From Gorsachius magnificus (Eukaryota; Chordata; Aves; Pelecaniformes; Ardeidae): a stretch of DNA of 64,000 nucleotides. The number at the start of each line of letters is the position of its first letter. The first letter of the stretch is position 1. Below the pieces are notes generated by a model that had not been told where the DNA came from, did not search any database, and saw only the letters and a list, made by a program, of their open reading frames with translations. Of the stretch, positions 1-13,073 are shown piece by piece. Both the position numbers and the translations under genes were made by a program. The DNA is taken from positions 13,330,507 to 13,394,506 of the forward strand of contig CM067086.1 in assembly GCA_034008185.1 (NCBI GenBank), written 5' to 3'.

Positions 1-586
1 AAGCATTCCAAAGGTGGCTAATACCATTTTGTATTTCTGTGTTGTTAATTCTACGGTTGAGGAATAAAAGGCTAAATAGTTGAATCTGCCTTTGACCCAT
101 GGTCACGCAGGATACTCAGTGCCAGCGCACCTTACTTTCAGCCTGAGAATATCTTTAACTGTGCTTCCTACGGCTTCTGTAACATAGAAGTAATGCTGTA
201 GTCATTAAGGCTGCTTAGAACAATATAGTTTCTTTTGCTAAACGCAGACTAGCACTGTTGCAACTCAGCAGTCCATATACTCTTAGTTGTATTCTGGAAC
301 TCCTTTTCAAAGTCATTCCCTGATGTTTGGCTGTTCTGTTGAAGCTATTTTTAAACAGAACAACAGCTCTTTAACTGTAAAGAACAAAATGGGCTTTCTG
401 TAGAAACAGCTGTGGATTGCTTTTCAAGCACCATTTTTCGTGTGTGGTTTGTTTTTTTTTTTTGTTATTAAACAGAAATGCAGCTGTCATTAAAATCCAA
501 AAACTGCAGCCAGTACTTGTGTTTCTCAAGTAAAGTCTAGGGTTTGTTTGGGGGTTTTAATACTATTTTTGAAACAAAAATGTGCT
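1..586. other. Flank downstream of OLFML1, no gene seen
   Basis: AT-rich unique sequence with a T-run near 450-462. By human synteny the 5' flank of PPFIBP2 would lie on this side, but no exon of it is recognisable here. Confidence 0.4.
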
Positions 587-592
587 TTTATT
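587..592 (-). terminator. OLFML1: Candidate OLFML1 poly(A) signal AATAAA
   Basis: On the minus strand this reads AATAAA, about 800 nt downstream of the OLFML1 stop codon. It is the only canonical hexamer on that strand that I found between the stop and base 1. An ATTAAA-type variant lies at 557-562. If it is used, the 3' untranslated region covers roughly 570-1391 and contains the 21-bp repeat at 972-1030 and an A-rich tract (about 1107-1125 on the plus strand as T). No transcript evidence is available. Confidence 0.4.
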
Positions 593-971
593 TACTTAGA
601 GTTTATCTGTTATGCACAAAACCAGGACTGACCAGTGGCATGCCCTCACTTGCACTGCTGTGCTCATCTGGGCCACCTTTTCTGTACAGGTATTTTGCTG
701 GACTCAGGGGAAAGTGGACTGTATAACTATATGGATAACACAAATGTGGAAACTTCATGGAAATAGTCTAGAAGTTCAATGATTAGGAATAGCCTTGGTG
801 TAATGTACAAGAACTATATATTAAAAATAAACCATGTTTGTGAGGATGGATACTCTTATGCTTTGTGATATAATAAGCCTCACCAGTTTCTTTGGAAGCA
901 TGTGATTTTGTATTGCTTACAAGAAGGCTTCCTACAGTGAGCTTCAGGGTAGTAGAGATTGTCAGATAATT

Positions 972-1030
972 TATACTGGACAGGAGATAATGTATACTGG
1001 ACAGGAAATAATGTATACTGGACAGGAAAG
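972..1030. repeat. 21-bp tandem repeat, 2.8 copies
   Basis: Unit TATACTGGACAGGARATAATG starts at 972, 993 and 1014. The copies differ by one base (G/A), so the duplication is recent. It lies within the probable OLFML1 3' untranslated region. Confidence 0.85.
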
Positions 1031-1391
1031 ACTTCTGATTTGATTTCCATGGCACTGAAACAGAATACATAGTTTTGATAGGAAGAGAACATGTCACAGA
1101 TGGATTCTTTTTTTTTTTTTTTTTTCATTAACCTTAGTCTTTAAGGCTAATTTGGTGTGTAAGGGTGTGTGTTTGTGTTTATATATGTGGTATTTAGTCA
1201 TCATGTAATTTGTATTAATGGAGTTTTTACTTTTTTACATTTTCTTAATGGACATTAGTTTAGGATCACTGGGGGTATGTAAGTCTAAATCTATGTAAAA
1301 TAGATTGTAAAGTTGTTACAGATGGGAATAATTTTAACCTGTTGACATGGAAATGCTAGCTTTAAGTATATGTGAAAATTTGCTGAAGATT

Positions 1392-2170
1392 CTAAACTTT
1401 TTGCTTTGTGTGAAGCTTGTAAATTATCTGGGATCCATCACCCCAAGCAAAGAGTTGTTTTTCTTTAGGATTGTAATGTATAGCAGAATGACTACCATGA
1501 CGTTTTGGAAAATGCAATACTGGGATTTCGTAAGTATTTACAGCACCCAAAACATCATAAACACATTGTATGCGAGAGGTGCCTCCACTAGGAAAGTTGT
1601 ACACAACATAGAGTGTGTTGCATGCCATGAAGGCTGCTTCAGCATCCTTGCTACTGCATGATGTGTCCCAAGTGTGCTCTACCACCATGGTTATGTGGTT
1701 AATTTTAGTAATTACAATGTTTCCTCCAGTCTCGGGTTCTGCGTGGATTGCCCAGAGCCCTTGCTCATCAATGGCAAGATCTATTTTTGTAGATGGAGAA
1801 AGTTGATAGGTAGGAATCCTTCCAGCCCCTGGCAGTAGCATTTGGTCAGTTATTATTCTTTTCTGGATATTGAATTTAATGATCTCATTTAAGGAGCCAT
1901 ATTTGTGATAGAACAGGAAACCCTGATATATGATGTGGCCAGTTCCTTCCCAGGGAAATGGGAGGGTAACTCTGCGAGCTTTTAGTGTACGATTGCTTTC
2001 CATGAATGTCATGATATTTGCAAATTCCAAAATAACATTATTTACAGAACCATTTAATAAATAAATCTTTGTATGCTTTTTGCCAGGATCTTTCATCCAA
2101 GAGCCATGCTTATCTCCAGTCTTCTTAACTATCTTTAGGGATTTAATACCTGCAAGCATGTGGTCACAAC
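1392..2170 (-). CDS. OLFML1: OLFML1 coding exon 3 (olfactomedin domain, stop)
   Basis: This terminal coding exon follows the acceptor TTTCCTTGCAG, with AG at 2172-2171. It begins GT TGT GAC CAC ATG, completing Ser139 and continuing CDHMLAGIKSLKIVKK, where human reads CDNMLMGIKSLKIVKK. It holds the whole olfactomedin beta-propeller and ends with a stop at 1394-1392. Conserved-looking motifs include GTGHIIYQGFLFYH, SPSTKIDLAIDEQGLWAIH, VEHTWDTSC and GDGSQIIYKL. An AAAT-type microsatellite (2192-2219) lies just upstream of the acceptor and supplies part of its T-rich tract on the transcribed strand. Confidence 0.97.
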
Positions 2171-5100
2171 CTGCAAGGAAACACCCAAAGACAATAAATA
2201 AACGAATAAATAAATAAATGAGTGTCTGAATTTTCTAGTTTCCTTTCTTTGAATTACTTAGTTTCCTTTTCATCCAACTATAAGGCCAGGGTCAATATAT
2301 CAGTAAAGGTGTCAGTAGTGTGGCTATGGTAAGTAGTGTTAAAGCTAATTTTATTCGATATATTCAGCATATCCTGCTAAGGAAACTGTGTATCTTGAGC
2401 TACACAGTGTGTTGTTTTCTGCTCTGTTAGACCAGTGTTATCCAAAAGGGATTCTATTTCTGTACCTGAGAGGAGACCAAGAGCACAGTTACTGATTCTC
2501 TGATTATTCTTCTCAGTTCTTTTACAGGGCTATAAGTTTTACTTCAGAGAAGTGATTTCTGGTTTAGATCAACATAGTAAAAGAATCAAATTCATTTCTT
2601 ATTGAAGGCATATAAATTAAAATCCATTTTGCTGATATGCCATGTGTATAGTATTTTTGTTTCAGGAGTTCTCTTATCCTCTGTTAGCCTTTTTTTGCAT
2701 TTTTAATATGAAGAGAAATAAAAATAGAGCATCATAACAGAAAGTGAAGACACTGGTTTATCTTCCCATTTCCCTTCCCAACATCTGCAGCACAAAGGAA
2801 CTAGAATATATGGATCATAAAATTGGGAATGCCCACACATTAAGGTGGTCTTTAAATGAAATAATATGATGTCTGTGTTATCAATTCTTATGCTAGAAGC
2901 ATGGCTGGTGGAATTACATAGTCATTTACCTCACTATAGGGATAAAATTGTCACCAGCAGAGAGCAAGTCATAGTTTTGGCTTCATTACATTTTGTATGC
3001 ACTTTGCACAGATGTTTAAGCCCAAAAAGCACCAAGCTTGTGAAAACTTGCACATTTAGACGCTAAGATCTTTATCAAGTACCATCCTTTCCAGGAGAAA
3101 CTCTACTGCAAAGCATATTAACAAGCTTGTTTACCAAAGGCACTTGTAAATTATGAAAGACACTATTTGAAGTTTAAAGAATTGCCTTTAGTGAAGTGCA
3201 GCCATTTTAGTGAACAGAACAAACAAAGCCCTAAGGCAGGAAGTTCTGGCAGTAGATGAAATGGAGAAAGCAAAGCCAGCCTCCCTATTTGGCCTGATAT
3301 GAACCTATTGAAGTCAGTGGCAAGATTCCAGTTGCCTGTAGAAAGCAACCTTTATGTCATTTGTGTGTACTGATATCCTCTAACCAAAGCATTTGGATAT
3401 TGCTGCTACAGCATGGATTTTTTTTCTTGTAAGTCCCCACTCTGGATGCACTTTCCCTGAGCAAGCCACAATAGCTTTCCCAAAGCTGATCTTTATTGAT
3501 TAGATAGATTCTAAAAACGTAAAACTGTTGAATCAAAATACCTAGCCAGCCTTAGCATCATCTTTGTCTGCAGGAGACATAAACAGATTACTATCTGAAA
3601 TCTACGAATAGTGTCTCTCTTCTTGAGAGAAGATTTTTAACTTTCCTTGGCTTTCATAGCACCTTGGAGGAAGACTGAGAAGCTGAGACATTCACAGTGA
3701 GCAAAAAGTTTACCAACGTTTTCCACATTCAAAGCCCACTGTTTCTTATCATACATCAAAATGTGCAGAAGATACTTTCCTGTTTCCTACCCAAAGCAGG
3801 ATGAGGTATCAACTATTGCATGTAAAAACAATGATTCTACTTGATTGTTATTTTCAAGCATGTGTGAACTTGAACCAAAACCGGTAACAAAGTTGGACTT
3901 AAAAAAACGTTTTTTTTGGCTAGAGTTTTGGAACGACTCAGCAAAAATAATTGTAACTTCCAGTTAATATATGATAGCACAGAAGCAGAGCTATTTGCTA
4001 GAATTGTGGGTCTTCCTACTTTTTCTAAGTGCTGTAAAATCTACACAGAGACTAGTTTTGCCATTGCCTTCAATGGGACAAGCATCTGACTTGTTGCTAT
4101 GAACTGCTACAATAAAATTAAAAGTAGTAACTTCCAGCAAGGGAAAAAGGAAAATAATTTTTTCCCCTCTGAAACTCTTAGAAAGATGTAATTTTCAAAG
4201 TGTCCTTATCATAGTCAGTTTAAAAATCCCCAAATTTTTCTGCCTCTCAAAAAAATGCCTCATGTTCTACATATGGAAAAAAGAAATCTTGATTTTCAGA
4301 GCACTCAACTGTGGTGTAGGATTAGAGCTTAGAAGCAGAATAGGTGATTGCTTCTGTTACCATTTGCCTTAATATTCTTTTGCTGGAAAAGTTCAAGGAA
4401 CAAATTGTAAATTTATTTGTAAAATTAATGAAGTTAGAAGAATTGTATAATTGATGATGCTAAAGATCTTTCACCTGGCTTTTTAAACAATGGCCATTTA
4501 TATTTCTTGTTTATTTTTTCATTTCTTATTACTGTTGAATGAAAATGACACAGACTAAATATGTCTACAATATGTAATTTACATCTATTAACTCAACTTT
4601 CTTAAGGTAAAGACACATATAAAACTTAATTTGTTTTCAAAAACTATAGATTGTGTATGTATTCTTCATACTAGGTATCTTAACACTGAATTTTCAAATC
4701 AGAACTGAGCTTTGCTTGCAGCTAAGCCAGTGTGCTCTCCTGATAAAGCACACTAAGGGAAGAGGGAGAGAAGGAATAGCAGAGGACAGTAAGACAGATG
4801 CAAATTGTAGAAGTGAATTAAGCTTTTTTATTAACTCGTGAGTTCACTTTTGGTTTGAGGTTTTGACCCTTGCCCACTCCAAAAAAAAATAGACCGCTAT
4901 TAATTCCTTGGTACACCTGCAATACTCAGAAATGCACTGGCATTTTTTCTGGGACTTTGCAAGAGCATACCTTCAGAGGCTTTTTACATTACTTTTAAAT
5001 AAAAAGCAGCTTCCAAATAATCAATTTAATATGCAGTTGAGTATCTGCAAAATAAATATTTGAATTGTACTTTCTTCCCTCCCTCTCCCATCCCTTTTTT

Positions 5101-7645
5101 GTAGGTTAGTTTTCTGGTTGGTTTTTTTTTTTTTTTTAAGTCTAGTATTTACACAGCCAAAACCCCATTCAATTATCTGGGATATTCACATAACTTGTGA
5201 AAAACTGTTATCCCTGTATCAGCATGCATGCATTAATTAGGGGACTGGCTTGTTCACATCAAAGTTCTGAAAAATAAACTCTTCTTACTTGCATTGAGCA
5301 TGAGTTTAAGTTTCTTTTTTTCTTCTGCTTCTTCAAATAGCTGCTGTTTCACCAGGTCTTCATGTACTTCTATACATGCATTAGAATCTGTGACAGATCC
5401 AAAATAGTCAATGTCCCTTTGTGCTCGTTCAATTCTTGTTAGCAAAGTCTCTACTTCACTTTTAACCTCAGCCTTATAATTGTTCAGTCCTGCCAGGCGT
5501 GACAGTACCATCTTTGAAAAGTCCCGGAATTCTTCCACGTAATCCAGTATGTCTTGGTTGCATTTTTCCAGTCTCATCTTGAGTTAGAACACAGGAAGAA
5601 AATACATGGATATACATGTATATTCTATATAGATTAAAATCTCATTCATGATTACTTTAAAAACCATGCTATTCTCTCCTTTCTGCTCCCCCTAGGACAT
5701 ACTAGACTAGTATGAGCATTCACAGTTCTGGACAAAAATACACTTTTTTTTTTTTCTTGATATGGTTACTGACAACCAGATTCTTTGTTTTGCTGCCTAA
5801 CAAGGGAAAAGTGCTCTGGTGGAAACAGCTGGTGATACTTAGGGAGACATGATCTCTGATCACTTGTTTTTGGAACTCCTCCTGAAGGACCGCTGGTGAA
5901 GCAGTCTCAGAAAGTTTTCTGCAGGAAATCTACAACTGTGAACATTTCACATAAATATGCCTCTTCTGACCAAGGCTGTATCTCGTGTGGCTATTCTTCA
6001 TCCATTTAAGATGGAAAATGGAAATACTGACATCTCTATGTTTGAGAAGTTTGGGGTTTTTTTTGTCAAATTGTTGGATATATTTAAAAAAGAATACAGA
6101 TGTTTCTTTATAACTAGATTCAAATTATCAACAGTTTTAAGGTGAGGAAAGTGATTTCTCTGTTGTAATGCAGCCGCTTCTATAAATACCATAGGTGGCC
6201 TGAAAATAGAAGCCCAACTGCCATTTTAGGAAGATGAGGAAATTGAGACAATATTTAAGCCCAGACACACAATCATAGTAGATCTAACTTCCAGACTGGG
6301 TGTTCTGATTTGGTCCTTTATGCACAGATTTTCGGTGGTTTGTTTTAAGATGGTGTTTGACTAGGGAATGTCGGAGTTTACTGGATGATTAGTGCAGTAT
6401 GCATGTGTTCCTTATAAACCTGGAGGTGGTGCTTTGTTTGTTTTGTGAGGTGTGGTTTTTGTGTAGGTAGGTCTCCTCCCTCCCCTGTTTATACTTGACT
6501 GTAAGTCCCCAGGAAGCTGTTTAATTACTCTCTACAAAAACTTTATTTTGAATGTTTTCAAGTGTTCTCTTCAATATCTGCCTCACCCTTTTTCCTGTTC
6601 TTTTTTTGGTGCCTCTTGCACCAAATGCCACAGGTAGAATTCCATAATTTTTAATGAAAGGAAATTAACCTGTGAGTTTATTCCTGTACTGATTAATAAA
6701 ATTTAAATCTCAGTGTACACAATGGGAAGAGAATACCAGGCTAATCCTTTGGTTCTTTCTGTGTTGTGAAATTAAGACCAGTGAGAGCTTTGTACAGAAA
6801 GGGAATGCGAGATTAGACAAGTTAAAGCTTCTCTAGAAGTCTACCAATGCAGGTCAGGAGCCAAGGACATGTTAATGATTTAAGATAAACTATCTATTAT
6901 TACAGCAGGCCAATACGAAAAAGGTATTTTGCAGTACTGGTAGTTTTTTTTTACTGCAGAAAAAGAAGTAGGTACTGATACTTTTATATAATTAATTGAA
7001 AGCAAATACCTATTTCAGTCTCCCAGCTGTAAGAGAATTATTTCAGCTCCTAGTTAAAGTGCAGATACACTGTTAGTTTATATAAAGGTGTCTTAAACTG
7101 CTCTTTCAGGTAGGTTCATCTGTACATGGAAAAAATACCCAATAAATTTCTGTCTCCTTGTTAATACTTCATAGCACTTCTACTGGTGACAGCATGGTTA
7201 TACTGTTCCTTAGGATGGACTGTGACAGTAGTAAAAACATTTGCATATTTAGATAAATTCACTGGCATCATAACTAAATAAAAATAGAACATTCTGAAAT
7301 TATATCTTGCAATAAATAACGATGTGGTAATTAGGTATCATTATAGTTAAAGGTTTAGCTACAATTTTACTTATTTATTTGAAAAAGCTGGAAATTTATC
7401 TTCCCGATATTGTTCAGCATACAAACTGTTCTGTGTTCACACACACAGAAGAACATTCATACATTTTCAAACCTCTTTGGAGTTGGACAGCATTACAGAA
7501 CGATACAGACAGCTCTTACCTCTAAAGATAGGAAACGCCGGTCAATGTAGTTCATCAGTGCTACATCTTGCAACATATATTGCGCTGCTCCCATGATGCT
7601 TGTGAGGAATGGAACTAATAAAAGTCGGAGTTGCAAGACTACCAT
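1392..7645 (-). CDS. OLFML1: Olfactomedin-like protein 1, complete three-exon coding region
   Basis: The coding sequence joins 7645-7520, 5577-5289 and 2170-1392 on the minus strand: 126+289+779 nt, 397 codons plus stop. Human OLFML1 has about 402 residues. The translation aligns with human OLFML1, as I remember it, from signal peptide to C-terminus. Visible parts are a hydrophobic signal peptide (residues 1-21), a charged helical or coiled-coil region (about 43-135) and an olfactomedin domain (about 143-394). Family-like stretches include GIKSLKIVKK, SPSTKIDLAIDEQGLWAIH and HYNPKEKQL. N-glycosylation sequons occur at NAS137, NGS178 and NRT198. Both introns (1,942 and 3,118 bp) are GT-AG, with junctions in phase 0 and phase 1. 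No stop or frameshift interrupts the model. The product should be a secreted glycoprotein; its function is poorly known. The C-terminus ends in KQKV, slightly shorter than human. Identity is very secure; untranslated exons are not determined. Confidence 0.96.
2192..2219. repeat. (AAAT)n microsatellite
   Basis: AATAAATAAACGAATAAATA and following units, interrupted once by an ACG. It lies in OLFML1 intron 2, about 20 bases from the exon 3 acceptor. Confidence 0.8.
5289..5577 (-). CDS. OLFML1: OLFML1 coding exon 2 (coiled-coil region)
   Basis: The 289-nt exon encodes residues 43-138 and the first base of Ser139. It is preceded by TTCTAACTCAAG, with the acceptor AG at 5579-5578, and ends AATGCAA before the donor GTAAGAAG. 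The translation runs from MRLEKCNQDI through RIERAQRDIDYFG to EEAEEKKKLKLMLNA. It keeps the Cys48 and Cys110 spacing and the EEAEEKKK segment of OLFML1. The helical, charged composition suggests a coiled coil that could mediate oligomerisation, as in other olfactomedin proteins; that role is inferred. Confidence 0.95.
7520..7645 (-). CDS. OLFML1: OLFML1 coding exon 1 (signal peptide)
   Basis: This exon encodes 42 residues. It starts at the ATG at 7645-7643, which has a usable context (GAAACA before ATGG). The first 21 residues are a leucine-rich signal peptide ending near MGAA, followed by QYMLQDVALMNYIDRRFLSLE. The exon ends TTAGAG and is followed by GTAAGA, a strong donor at 7519-7518, leaving phase 0. 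A larger open frame extends upstream to 7717. I prefer the inner ATG because it starts directly with the signal peptide, as in the human protein. I see no TATA box in the 100 bases upstream, so a non-coding first exon or a TATA-less start is possible. Confidence 0.93.
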
Positions 7646-10600
7646 TGTTTCATAAAATTTTGAAGCAAAAAAGTAGTGAATTAACTGTGAGGGTGTGAGT
7701 GTGGAGGGCAATCCCAAACACTACTGCCAGTCCAGGATTAAATGAAATTTAACAGTTGTCTGATGCCACGATGTGAAAAAGTAATACTAAACATTACTAA
7801 AAAGTTAAAAATACTGTGGCTACAAGTATTAAAAAGACTTAAAATGGCTGTTGCAGTTTATCATTAAAAAAATAAAGTTGTGGAAGAAGAACTGAATGTG
7901 TTTATTTCTAGAAGCCAGATGACTCTTTTCCAGTGTGTGATCCTATGATCAATCCCAGATGTTCAGCACTGAGTCACATAAAGCCTGTAGGCCAAATTTT
8001 ATTAAATACAAACAAAAATAATTTATTTTCCCTCCTTTCTCCTCCCATCTGCTTTCCTGTTTGACCAACACAGTGCAGTCTATACTTGGTCAGCATAGAT
8101 TCAAAGTCAGTGGAGCACTGGTCATTCTTTCACAGGAAGATTTAAGGCATAATGTCTGCAGCTATTTCAACAGCCACAGCTGTTATTATAAAATGATCCA
8201 AAGCAATTGTTTTCACTTCCAGTATTCAGCCTGTAGGACTGAAACCCATAGATAACATTATTTAAAAAAAGAATCTTTTTCCTTCCCCTCTTCTCTCACC
8301 AGTACTTTTCTAGCTAAAATCAATATTCTTAACACAGTTCTGTGTCAATTTAATGGAGTCTTTGATAGGTCTCTTCTTTCAGAATAATAATTTTACATAG
8401 GATGACTTAAAAATTAATTATAATTAACTTACATGAGTCTATTGCATTTCAGGCAATTTTTATTTATTCTTTTTCATAATTTCCGTGACTGAATGTCTTG
8501 TCTGGAAATATATGTGGCTATGCTAACATTGTATGTGCTACAAAACCACGAGTCAGAATGTTAGAAAGCTCCCTTTGTATCTGAAGCCAAATGGATGTCT
8601 CTGTTTCACTTTCTCAGAATTGTCTACCTCTTCACTTCCCCCCCCTCCCCCATTTTCTTTCCCTACAGTTTTTTTCCTTGTATTTGCACAGCTTTTCTTT
8701 TCTTTCTGACTGCCTTGTGTGTAAGCATATGCCTTGTGACAGAATGTATCACAGCAGGCAGACTTTTACCTCCATTTGCTTGATTGTTGTGAGGTAAAGT
8801 TATGTGTGGTTTACAGGCAAATTTCACAGACATGCACATATAAATATTTCTTTCTTTTAATATTGCTTTATCCTAAGAGGCATAAACAATTTGCCAGTTT
8901 CTATTTACAGGCAAAGTCAATGATGCATGGAGAGGCTAATACTTGGTTCTCCACTCCAGTGTCATTTCACTTCACTCCAGAACTCCTGCCTGGGAGGATG
9001 GAAAGCTTGCTTGCTTAGATCCTTGAAGGATTATGCACTGAGAATAGATACGCTAGGAAGCGTATAGTCTTCCTTTAATATGTCCTATGGAACATCCTGA
9101 CAAAGTGTGCTGTCTTCCACAAAATAATCAGCTTCAATACTGGGGAAGAACACAGAAAAAGGATCTCTTTTCTAACCTCCTAGGTGAACCTGGAATGCTT
9201 CAGAGTTGTTCTCTGCATTTAGTATGTCTATCACAATAATCCAAGGCAATGATCAGGAAATGAAGACTATGGGACTCAATAGGTTCATTTCTTCATTTAG
9301 TGAAGGGAGAAATATATGTGTAAAACAAAATATATCATGGCTTGCCTACAGTTTGGAACATGCTTGACACAAATTATGTCTGCAAGTCCTATTTTAAGGT
9401 AATATGAAGTAGCATTTTAACTTTATGACTTTTAATGTTCTTTTTCATTGCAGTCTGTAGTCTGGGTTTCCCTCTAAAATAAGGCAGTAGCCTCTTTGGA
9501 GAATTTTATTGGATTATGGCAGAGCATTAGTCATAGCAGAACTCCTTACTGAAAGTTTTTCCTTAGAAAGGGTGTCATAGGTTGTGTCTGAATTTTTGAT
9601 AGTCACAGACAATTGTTCAGACTTCACTCGATGAACACTACCACTTTTTCAGAACAACCTTCTTTCTGTTTGAATCCAGACTACCTAAGCAAATAAACTA
9701 CCCTAAGCCAAGTATTACAAACTTACTATCAAAAAAGTATACTTAAATGTCAGTATATAGATAAATAATTTCTATCCTGCCTCTTAAAACAGGGACAAAT
9801 TGTCTACAAAGTATCTTGAACTGCTAAACATCCTGTATAAGCTTAAGCATGCTGTGTAAGAAACTGGATTTTGTAGTGTTGCTCCATCATTTCTCAGAAT
9901 TACCAGCAACTGAAAGACCAGAAGCTTCCAAGGATTTCTTTTAATGAGACATTCCCATGCTTATTAAACCATAATCTCATGGTAAATGGCAATGATGTCC
10001 ATGTCAAATGCAGTATTCTGGGATGGCATGCTATAGCATCTGGTTAAAAACTGAGTTTTGGGTTTTTAGGTTTCTTTCTTTAGTTGTTGTATATTTTCCA
10101 GTTCTGTTCTGCCTAGATATATACATATACAGGGGTGGTTTTCCAGCTACTTATTAGCTTTTATTATTACATATACATGTATAGATACACATTACATTTA
10201 TGTATATGTAATAAATAAATATATGTCTATATTTATGATAGTGATTTAAAGCAGGTTTGCTTGGCTTGCCTGGGAAGACATTGGTCTCAGTGCACAGGAT
10301 GTTATATGCTAACAGAGCAGAAAGATTGCTCTTACCTCAAGGAACACTTTTTCTCCTGTGAACTACTCCTAGAACAGGTTTCCTATTACTATCTTGAGTT
10401 GACAGACAAACCTCTAAAAGGAAACAAGTATGTTGATGTAAGTGTATATGCTTTTTCACTGTTCTTGTCCTCTCTCTGGGTAAGATGGTATTCCTTTCTT
10501 GTCAATGCTGCTTCTTTGCTGCACTTATTCCATCTTTTTACCATTTAGTGTCTCTGTTTTGACAGCTGTTTGAGGCATTTTCAACTCCTCATCTGTGTTT

Positions 10601-12483
10601 GTGGTTTTGATTCAGATGCTGGAGGAGTTTTCTGTTTTAAAAGTGACGCTGAAATCAATTTAGAGTGGATACTAGACTTGCGGAAAAAATGACATTTCTT
10701 AAAGATATGATTTCGCTCTTATACCATTGCATGTTATATTTCGCTAGGTTTCTTTCTGGCATTTCAGTTGGTAAAACCAGAGCAGTGCCACAGTAAGTCA
10801 GGCTCTTTGCAGTAATTTGCAGCACTCTATTGTACCTGCAAACCCTGTTACAGTCAAGGGGAATGTGTGTAAACTGTAAGTTTACTTCTTCACAGAAACT
10901 CATTTCTCCATCACACTCAGTTCTTCCTCAGTTCTTTGACTTGCCTCCAGTCCCACTGTGGCTTCTTGTAGGTGTGCCTTAGCTCCTCGCAGGAATCATG
11001 AGACATGTTCATTGTCCCACCAGAGCCATAACACCTAAACCACATTGTGTCATTGCTGCGTCTCTCCATGCCCATGACTCTAATAGACTCCCAGTGTGCT
11101 CTGTAAACCCAGCCTGCCATTTTTCTTTCTGAGCTTTGGAAACATCCCTGCCTCCCAGGCCCCCTCACCCTTCTTCCCTGGCTTTTGCTGAACAGCAGAT
11201 GCTCTCTTAATGGCATGCCCTACGCTGTTCCAGTCCTGACAAAGGTGGGAAGCCCACACTCCTGTCACTTAGATCTAAGTAATGCACATATACATATACA
11301 TCAGAGTTTACTCCTGAAGTGCAGACTGGCTTAAAACAGGGCTGATTATGTTTCTCATCTTTAGTTAACCTCTACATGTAAAGCAATAATAGATAGATGA
11401 AAAAATCCCGTCAGAGACAGAGTCTGATTTACAGCTTCTACATTGACCTTATACACACGTGCATTACAATAACTGCTACTCTGCCTGATGCATCAGTGGT
11501 GCATCAGTGGTACATCAGTGCATGTGTGACTTGTGTTTTTGCATCTAATGATCATTAATCAAATGTGTTCTAGGCAAAACTGGATGAAAAGAGGTAACTA
11601 TCTGAAATAATGGGATTTAATTTGTGATTGCAATTTTGTTCAGTTTATGACTGCCTAATTTGTTAGGTTTTGGTGATGATGAATCATAATGAAGTTTTAT
11701 ATTACTAATATATAGTGTATAATTGTCTACTTGTGTATTTTCTAATTTTGATCAGACGTGGGTCTACAGAATTAAGTTCCTTGTTAGTACTGGCTACTAC
11801 CTGATAAGGTTGTCTAATGCTGAGATCTGTGAGGTTTGATAAGATTTTTGTCATAGTGGGAAATCAACACTTAATTCCAATTCTGCATAATTTTTTTAAA
11901 CCACTTTCAATTTTATATGTTAGAGAGCAATTTACATTTCTGTAAAAACGACAAACATATGAAATTCAACTGAAATTCTTATATGGTGTTCAGCTATAAG
12001 AACAGTGTCAGGAGTGATACCAATAAGGGATGTAATGCACTGTGGTAAAAATGCAGCTTCACTGAATTTGGGGATTCAGAAAGAGGCTTCCACTAGGCGG
12101 CTCTCCAGTCCGTAGAATTGAAAGGCAAACTTCACTGAAACACACCATTTCCAAACTCTCCAAACGAGATAAAAAGTACAGAAGGAAGCATGGTTCAGAT
12201 GGTCCAAAATGATAGAGACACACACGGATGGAAAGCTATTAGGAAGCCAGGTGCTAGTAGGCTTTAGCAAACTGCTGCTGCAGTGACAAGCTCACAAGCA
12301 TTAGGGGTCTGCACCTTCCAAAATGGTGAAAGCCAGCACTTTCTGGAATCGGCAAGAGCTCAGGATGTCCAGAGTCTGCAGGAAAAACTAATCATCTCAT
12401 GAGGACTGGCTTTAAAAATGAAATCACAAAGGAAAAATGAATCCCCATTTTATTTGTACTGATTTATGGCTGGAGCTAGTTAA
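7646..12483. other. Region 5' of OLFML1, no gene recognised
   Basis: AT-rich sequence with scattered homopolymer runs (a C-run near 8640-8650) and an AT-rich low-complexity stretch around 10110-10230. It must contain the OLFML1 promoter, but no TATA box or CpG-rich block near 7646-7900 points to a start site. Open frames here lack family features or splice context. Confidence 0.4.
11490..11520. repeat. 11-bp tandem repeat, about 2.8 copies
   Basis: GCATCAGTGGT occurs at 11490 and 11501, then ACATCAGTG at 11512. It is a short, nearly perfect local duplication. Confidence 0.75.
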
Positions 12484-13073
12484 ATCATAGAATCATAGAA
12501 TGCTTTGGGTTGGAAGGAACCTTTAAAAGCATCTAGTCCAACCCCCCTACAATGAGTAGGGACATCTTTGACTAGAACAGGTTGCTCAGAGCCCCATCCA
12601 ACCTGACCTTGAATGTTTGCAGGGCTAGAGCCTCTACAACCTCTCTGGGCAACCTGTGCCAGTGTTTCACCACCATCATTGTAAAGAATTTCTTCCTTAC
12701 ATCCATTCTGAATCTACCCCAAAACCATTACCACTTGTCCTGTTGCGACAGGCCCTATTAAAAGGTCTGTCCCCATCTTCTTATAAGCCCCGTTTAAGTA
12801 CAGAAAGGCCGTGATCAGGTCTCCCCACAGCCTTCTCTTCTCCAGGCTGAACAAGCCCAACTCTCTCAGCCTGTCCTCAGAGGAGAGGTGTTCCATGCCT
12901 CTGATAACTTTTGTGGCCTTCCTCTGCACCCGCTGCAACAGGTCCATGTCTTTCCTGTACTGGCGACTCCAGAGCTGGACGCAGTACTCCCGGTGGGGTC
13001 TCACTAGAGCAGAGTAGAGCGGCAGAATCACATCCCTCACCCTCCTGCCCACGCTTCTTTTGATGCAGCCCAG
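12484..13073 (-). mobile_element. CR1 LINE copy A, 3' part (host of the nested insertion)
   Basis: The element is on the minus strand and its 3' tail is at 12484 (ATCATAGAATCATAGAATG on plus). The translated stretch from 13079 to 12714 begins ILGCIKRSV and continues [20 protein letters not shown], the conserved C-terminal part of the CR1 ORF2 protein downstream of the reverse transcriptase. The frame is lost near the 3' end (a stop at 12714). The 5' continuation of the same copy resumes beyond copy B at about 14391, as QKAN would precede ILGCIKRSV in an intact element. It is therefore the interrupted half of an older copy. Confidence 0.88.

Noticed and set aside
7646..7717. Longer OLFML1 N-terminus starting at 7717
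   Set aside because: It would place 24 residues before the signal peptide and does not start with ATG; the inner ATG at 7645 matches the family start.
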